Assembly (NCBI GenBank): GCA_002413345.1
Contig: DHWU01000070.1
Location: forward strand, 41,561 to 50,295
From: Propionibacteriaceae bacterium UBA5174
Lineage (GTDB): Bacteria > Actinomycetota > Actinomycetes > Propionibacteriales > Propionibacteriaceae
DNA length: 8,735 nucleotides
Direction of reading: 5' to 3'
The first letter of the stretch is position 1. Each line of letters opens with the position of its first letter. The notes below the pieces were generated by a model. It was given only the letters and a program-made list of their open reading frames with translations, was not told the DNA's origin and made no database searches. This document shows positions 5,753 through 8,735 of this stretch, piece by piece. The position numbers and the translations under genes were made by a program.

Positions 5753-8735
5753 CTACCGCTTGACCTTCGCGCTGCTCTTGGAGACGAACGCCCGAGTGGT
5801 GTATCCCACCTTGGTTACGGTGACCTTGACCGAGATCTTCTTACCCCGGTCCGTCTTGGCCACCTTGTACTTGGACTTGGTGGCTCCCTTGATTACCTTG
5901 CCATTGCGGAGCCACCGATAGGTGATCTTGTACGGGCCTGGAGTCCAGACCTTGGCTTTGGCGGTGAGCGTCTTCTTCACCTGGGCCTTGCCCGAAATGG
6001 TGGGTGCGCTCCCGCTGAGGACGCCCATCGGCACAGCTGAAGTCGCCGCCGAAACCCGATCGGCCTGCGCATACCCTGTCCTCGTTCCGGTGACGCGGAC
6101 GCTGATTGAACTCCCTGCGTCCGCAGGCACGATCACGTAGGTCGGATTTGTGGCACCGACAATCGCGACACCAGAGCGGTACCACTGGTAGGACAGCACC
6201 GGATTCGGCGTCCACGAATTCGCGCTCGCGGTCAGCGTCTGACCCAACGCCAACACCCCGTTGATCGCCGGAGTCTCGGCTTGGAAGCTGCCAGCTGCAA
6301 CCGCCGACGTGGCCGAGGAACGCGAGGACGCAGAGCGGTAGCCATCTTTAGCTGCGGTGACCTTGACTGTGACGACCGTGCCCAAATCGGCATCGACCAG
6401 GGTGTAATCGCTGTCGGTCGCACCGTCGATGGCCGTGCCAGAACGCAGCCATTGGTAGCTGTAGGTGGCCCCACTGGGAGACCAAGTACCGCGATCTGCT
6501 GACAACGTCTTGCCCACCGCATATTCGCCGCTCACCTGGATCTCGTCAGGGGCAACGAAGCTACCGGCCGTGCCCACTTCTACCGGATCGGATTCAATCG
6601 CGGCGGTGGTGGTGTATCCGGCCAGGCTGGCGGCTACCTTCACCGTAATACTGGTGCCAACGTCGTTACCGGTGAGGGTGTAGGTGGCCCCGGTTGCGTC
6701 GTTTGCGATCGCGTCGCCATCGCGGTACCACTGATAAGTCCAGGAACTCGGCTTTGGTGACCACAACCCCGGTTTGGCGGTCAGAACCCCACCATCCTTT
6801 GCCTGACCGGAGATGGTTGGCTGTTCAGTCACAATGGTTCCCTCGACGACCTTGGTGGCATTCGTCGAAGTGAGAGCCAGATTTGCGTAACCAGCCTTAA
6901 CCCCAGTCACTTCCACATTGATCGCCTTGCCCAGATCATCAGCACCCAGGGTGTAGCTGACCTGAGTCGCACCAGCGATCGGCGCACCATCTGCCAACCA
7001 GCGGTAAGTGAACGAGTCAGTGGTTGGAGTCCAGGTTCCCGGATCGGCGGTCAGCGTTGCGCCAACCACCTGGTCGCCGGTCGTCCCGACACTGCTCGGA
7101 CCGGTGAGGGTACCTTCGGCCACGTCGACCGCATCGGTAGAAGCCACTGTCGTGGTGGCGTATCCGGCAAGCGAACCGGAGACCGCCACCGTGATCGCGC
7201 TCCCAGCGTCGGCTGTGGTGAGCTGATAGCTCGAGCCGGTGGCCTGGCTGATCTGAACTCCGTCGCGCAGCCACTGGTAGCTGACAGTCGGCGTGGGCGT
7301 CCAAATTCCAGGGTTGGCGGTCAGCGTCTGACCAACCTGCCCGGTACCGGTAATGGTCGGGACGGCCGTAGCGAAGGGGGCTGCAGCCACTGGATCGACC
7401 GCAACCGAACGCACTGAGACGGGGTTATAGCCGGTCTTAGTAACGCTGACCTTGACCGTGATTACCTTGGCCAAGTCAGCTGGCACCAAGGTGTAGGTCG
7501 CATCGGTAGCGCCGTCGATCAACGCTCCGCCACGCAGCCACTGATAGCTGACCGCTTCGTATTCCGGCAGCCAGGTGCCCGGATCGGCAGTGAGCGTCTG
7601 GCCAACCACGAAGTCGCCGCTCACCGTGGCTTGGTCTGGCCCGTCGAAGGTGGCCTTGGCCACATGGCTGGTCTCGGCAGAGCCCACGGTCTTGTCGGCA
7701 TAGCCGTCCTTGACCCCAGTCACCTCAACTGTGATCGCCTTCCCAGCATCACCGGCGCCAACCTGGTAAGTGCTGGCCGTGGCGTCAGTAATCGCTTCGC
7801 CGTCAGCCTTCCACTGGTAGCTCACGCTGCTAGGTGTTGGTGACCAACTGCCCAGATTTGCAGTCAACGTGCCGTTGACCACCGCGGTGCCACTAATCGT
7901 GGGAGCACTGGCGGTGAAGCTGTTGGCCGATACTGGATCGCCAGCAGCAGAGGTCAACACCACCTGAACAAAACCAGCCCTGGTAGCAGTCACCTCAACC
8001 CGCACGACCTTGGCCAAATCGTCGCTAGTCAACTGATAAGTCGACCCGGTCGCACCAGAAATAGCGACACCATCACGCAACCACCGATAAGTGACCGAAT
8101 CTGGCGTAGGCGACCAAGCAAGCGAATCAACCGTGAGGGTCTTACCCACCGCCAACTCACCAGCCACCGACACCGAATCCGAACCAGACAAGCTGGCCTG
8201 AGCCACCGCACCAGTCGCCTCAGAAGTAGCAGTCGCATTGGCATAACCGGCCAGGCTGCCAGCAACACTCACAGTGATCGCCTTGCCGATGTCGGCAGTA
8301 ACCAACTGATAGTTGCTACCGGTCGCACCCTCGATCGCCACACCGTCACGCAACCACTGCCAACTCAGATTCGCCACCGGCGACCACGGATCAACCGAAG
8401 CCTGCAAAGTCTGACCAAACACAGCCGAGCCAGAAATGACCGGCTTGGCCGTAACGAAACTGCCCGCAGCCACCTGCGTACTACTAGCCGAACTCAACGA
8501 AGCCGTGACGTAACCAGCCTTCGTAGCAGTCACCTTGACCGTCACCACCTGAGCCTGATCGGCAGCAGTCAACAAATAACTCGCCGAAGTGGCACCACTA
8601 ATCACCGAAGCCCCGCGATACCACTGATAAGAAACAGCATCAGCCTCCGGAGTCCAAACACCCGGATCAGCAGTCAACGCCTGACCAACAGCCATCGTGC
8701 CAGCCACCTCAATCGAGGACGGAGCAGCCAAAGTG
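5753..8735 (-). CDS. Large Ig-like repeat protein, C-terminal part (5' truncated)
   Basis: The frame is open to the right window edge and ends at TAG 5753-5755, giving at least 993 residues. The codon at 8731 is TTG inside a repeat, so it is not the true start. The visible protein is entirely tandem Ig-like modules of about 90 residues with the pattern G-x-x-L-T-A-x-x-x-x-W-x-P, then Y-Q/R-W-x-x-x-G-x-x-I-x-x-A-T-x-x-x-Y, then D-x-G-x-x-I-x-V-x-V and G-Y. Each has two conserved Trp. Modules like these are common in secreted or surface proteins of actinobacteria, where they act as stalks or adhesive domains. There are no cysteines, as expected for an exported protein. The C-terminus ends in a lysine-rich module with no LPXTG motif and no hydrophobic anchor, so it is not a sortase substrate at this end. 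The signal peptide and any enzymatic or binding head would lie outside the window. The 5' modules use strikingly different codons from the 3' ones. Confidence 0.93.
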   Translation of the reverse strand, partial: TLAAPSSIEVAGTMAVGQALTADPGVWTPEADAVSYQWYRGASVISGATSASYLLTAADQAQVVTVKVTATKAGYVTASLSSASSTQVAAGSFVTAKPVISGSAVFGQTLQASVDPWSPVANLSWQWLRDGVAIEGATGSNYQLVTADIGKAITVSVAGSLAGYANATATSEATGAVAQASLSGSDSVSVAGELAVGKTLTVDSLAWSPTPDSVTYRWLRDGVAISGATGSTYQLTSDDLAKVVRVEVTATRAGFVQVVLTSAAGDPVSANSFTASAPTISGTAVVNGTLTANLGSWSPTPSSVSYQWKADGEAITDATASTYQVGAGDAGKAITVEVTGVKDGYADKTVGSAETSHVAKATFDGPDQATVSGDFVVGQTLTADPGTWLPEYEAVSYQWLRGGALIDGATDATYTLVPADLAKVITVKVSVTKTGYNPVSVRSVAVDPVAAAPFATAVPTITGTGQVGQTLTANPGIWTPTPTVSYQWLRDGVQISQATGSSYQLTTADAGSAITVAVSGSLAGYATTTVASTDAVDVAEGTLTGPSSVGTTGDQVVGATLTADPGTWTPTTDSFTYRWLADGAPIAGATQVSYTLGADDLGKAINVEVTGVKAGYANLALTSTNATKVVEGTIVTEQPTISGQAKDGGVLTAKPGLWSPKPSSWTYQWYRDGDAIANDATGATYTLTGNDVGTSITVKVAASLAGYTTTAAIESDPVEVGTAGSFVAPDEIQVSGEYAVGKTLSADRGTWSPSGATYSYQWLRSGTAIDGATDSDYTLVDADLGTVVTVKVTAAKDGYRSASSRSSATSAVAAGSFQAETPAINGVLALGQTLTASANSWTPNPVLSYQWYRSGVAIVGATNPTYVIVPADAGSSISVRVTGTRTGYAQADRVSAATSAVPMGVLSGSAPTISGKAQVKKTLTAKAKVWTPGPYKITYRWLRNGKVIKGATKSKYKVAKTDRGKKISVKVTVTKVGYTTRAFVSKSSAKVKR
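5756..6022 (-). other. Lysine-rich C-terminal Ig-like module
   Basis: The last module keeps the Ig-like framework (PTISG, KTLTA, W.P, YRWLRNG, GATKSKYK, DRGKKISVKV, GY) but carries 19 Lys and 5 Arg against a single Asp and no Glu in 89 residues, a net charge near +23. A neighbouring module such as number 5 is net acidic by about 5. A basic terminal repeat is a recurrent feature of these actinobacterial proteins as far as I know. It could hold the protein to anionic cell-wall polymers by charge, which is inference. Confidence 0.8.
5756..8734 (-). repeat. Array of eleven Ig-like modules in an A-B alternating order
   Basis: In coding order the modules lie at 8734-8462, 8461-8195, 8194-7922, 7921-7652, 7651-7379, 7378-7112, 7111-6839, 6838-6563, 6562-6290, 6289-6023 and 6022-5756. 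Modules 1, 3, 5, 7 and 9 (type A) are each exactly 91 residues, open with [ST][LF]xxP/S and a short polar run before V.G, and mostly carry DL[AG] before the last strand. Modules 2, 4, 6, 8 and 10 (type B) are 89-92 residues, open with a P-[VTA]-I-[STN]-G motif, and carry D-[AIV]-G. Module 11 is B-like, breaking the alternation. Coordinates come from hand-aligned protein boundaries and could shift by a few residues. Confidence 0.9.

Noticed and set aside
5756..8734. Regularly spaced repeats read as a possible CRISPR or non-coding array
   Set aside because: The period is about 270 bp, the units are diverged at the DNA level but conserved as protein, and one continuous frame covers all of them.
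1..8735. A defence, mobile or biosynthetic system
   Set aside because: No transposase, integrase, nuclease, toxin-antitoxin, phage or secondary-metabolite gene is visible. Gene content is housekeeping plus one surface-type repeat protein.

Overview
The window looks like chromosomal DNA from a high-GC Gram-positive bacterium of the Actinomycetota. The grounds are a GC content near 60%, GTG and TTG start codons, a purF-purM pair followed by a DUF3073-type gene, a DUF4870-type membrane protein, and a long secreted-type protein of Ig-like repeats. I cannot name a genus.

Left part, plus strand (1-2026): the C-terminal end of an unrecognised basic protein, then a complete ABC-F ATPase of the Uup-like type starting 13 nt later. 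These two probably share a transcript. The ABC-F gene converges on the minus-strand genes across about 165 bp (2027-2191) with no clear intrinsic terminator.

Right part, minus strand, read in the direction of transcription from the right edge. First comes the 5'-truncated end of a very large gene (8735-5753) made entirely of eleven Ig-like modules of about 90 residues. A perfect 34-bp palindrome follows 13 nt after its stop and probably terminates it. Next are a small DUF4870-type membrane protein with an ADPYAAP[VA] octapeptide tandem (5641-5096), purF (5040-3583), purM (3590-2529, overlapping purF by 8 nt) and a small DUF3073-type protein (2419-2192). PurF and PurM catalyse steps 1 and 5 of de novo purine synthesis. 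Their 8-nt overlap, with an internal Shine-Dalgarno, indicates coupled translation. The purF and DUF4870 genes each carry a TANNNT hexamer at exactly -12 to -7 from the start codon and lack a Shine-Dalgarno, so both may give leaderless mRNAs.

Most of the window is ordinary housekeeping DNA. I saw no CRISPR array, transposase, phage gene, toxin-antitoxin pair, defence system, tRNA or rRNA. The part that most rewards a second look is the repeat protein: its modules alternate between two types (A-B-A-B...), its last module is extremely lysine-rich, and codon choice shifts sharply along the gene.
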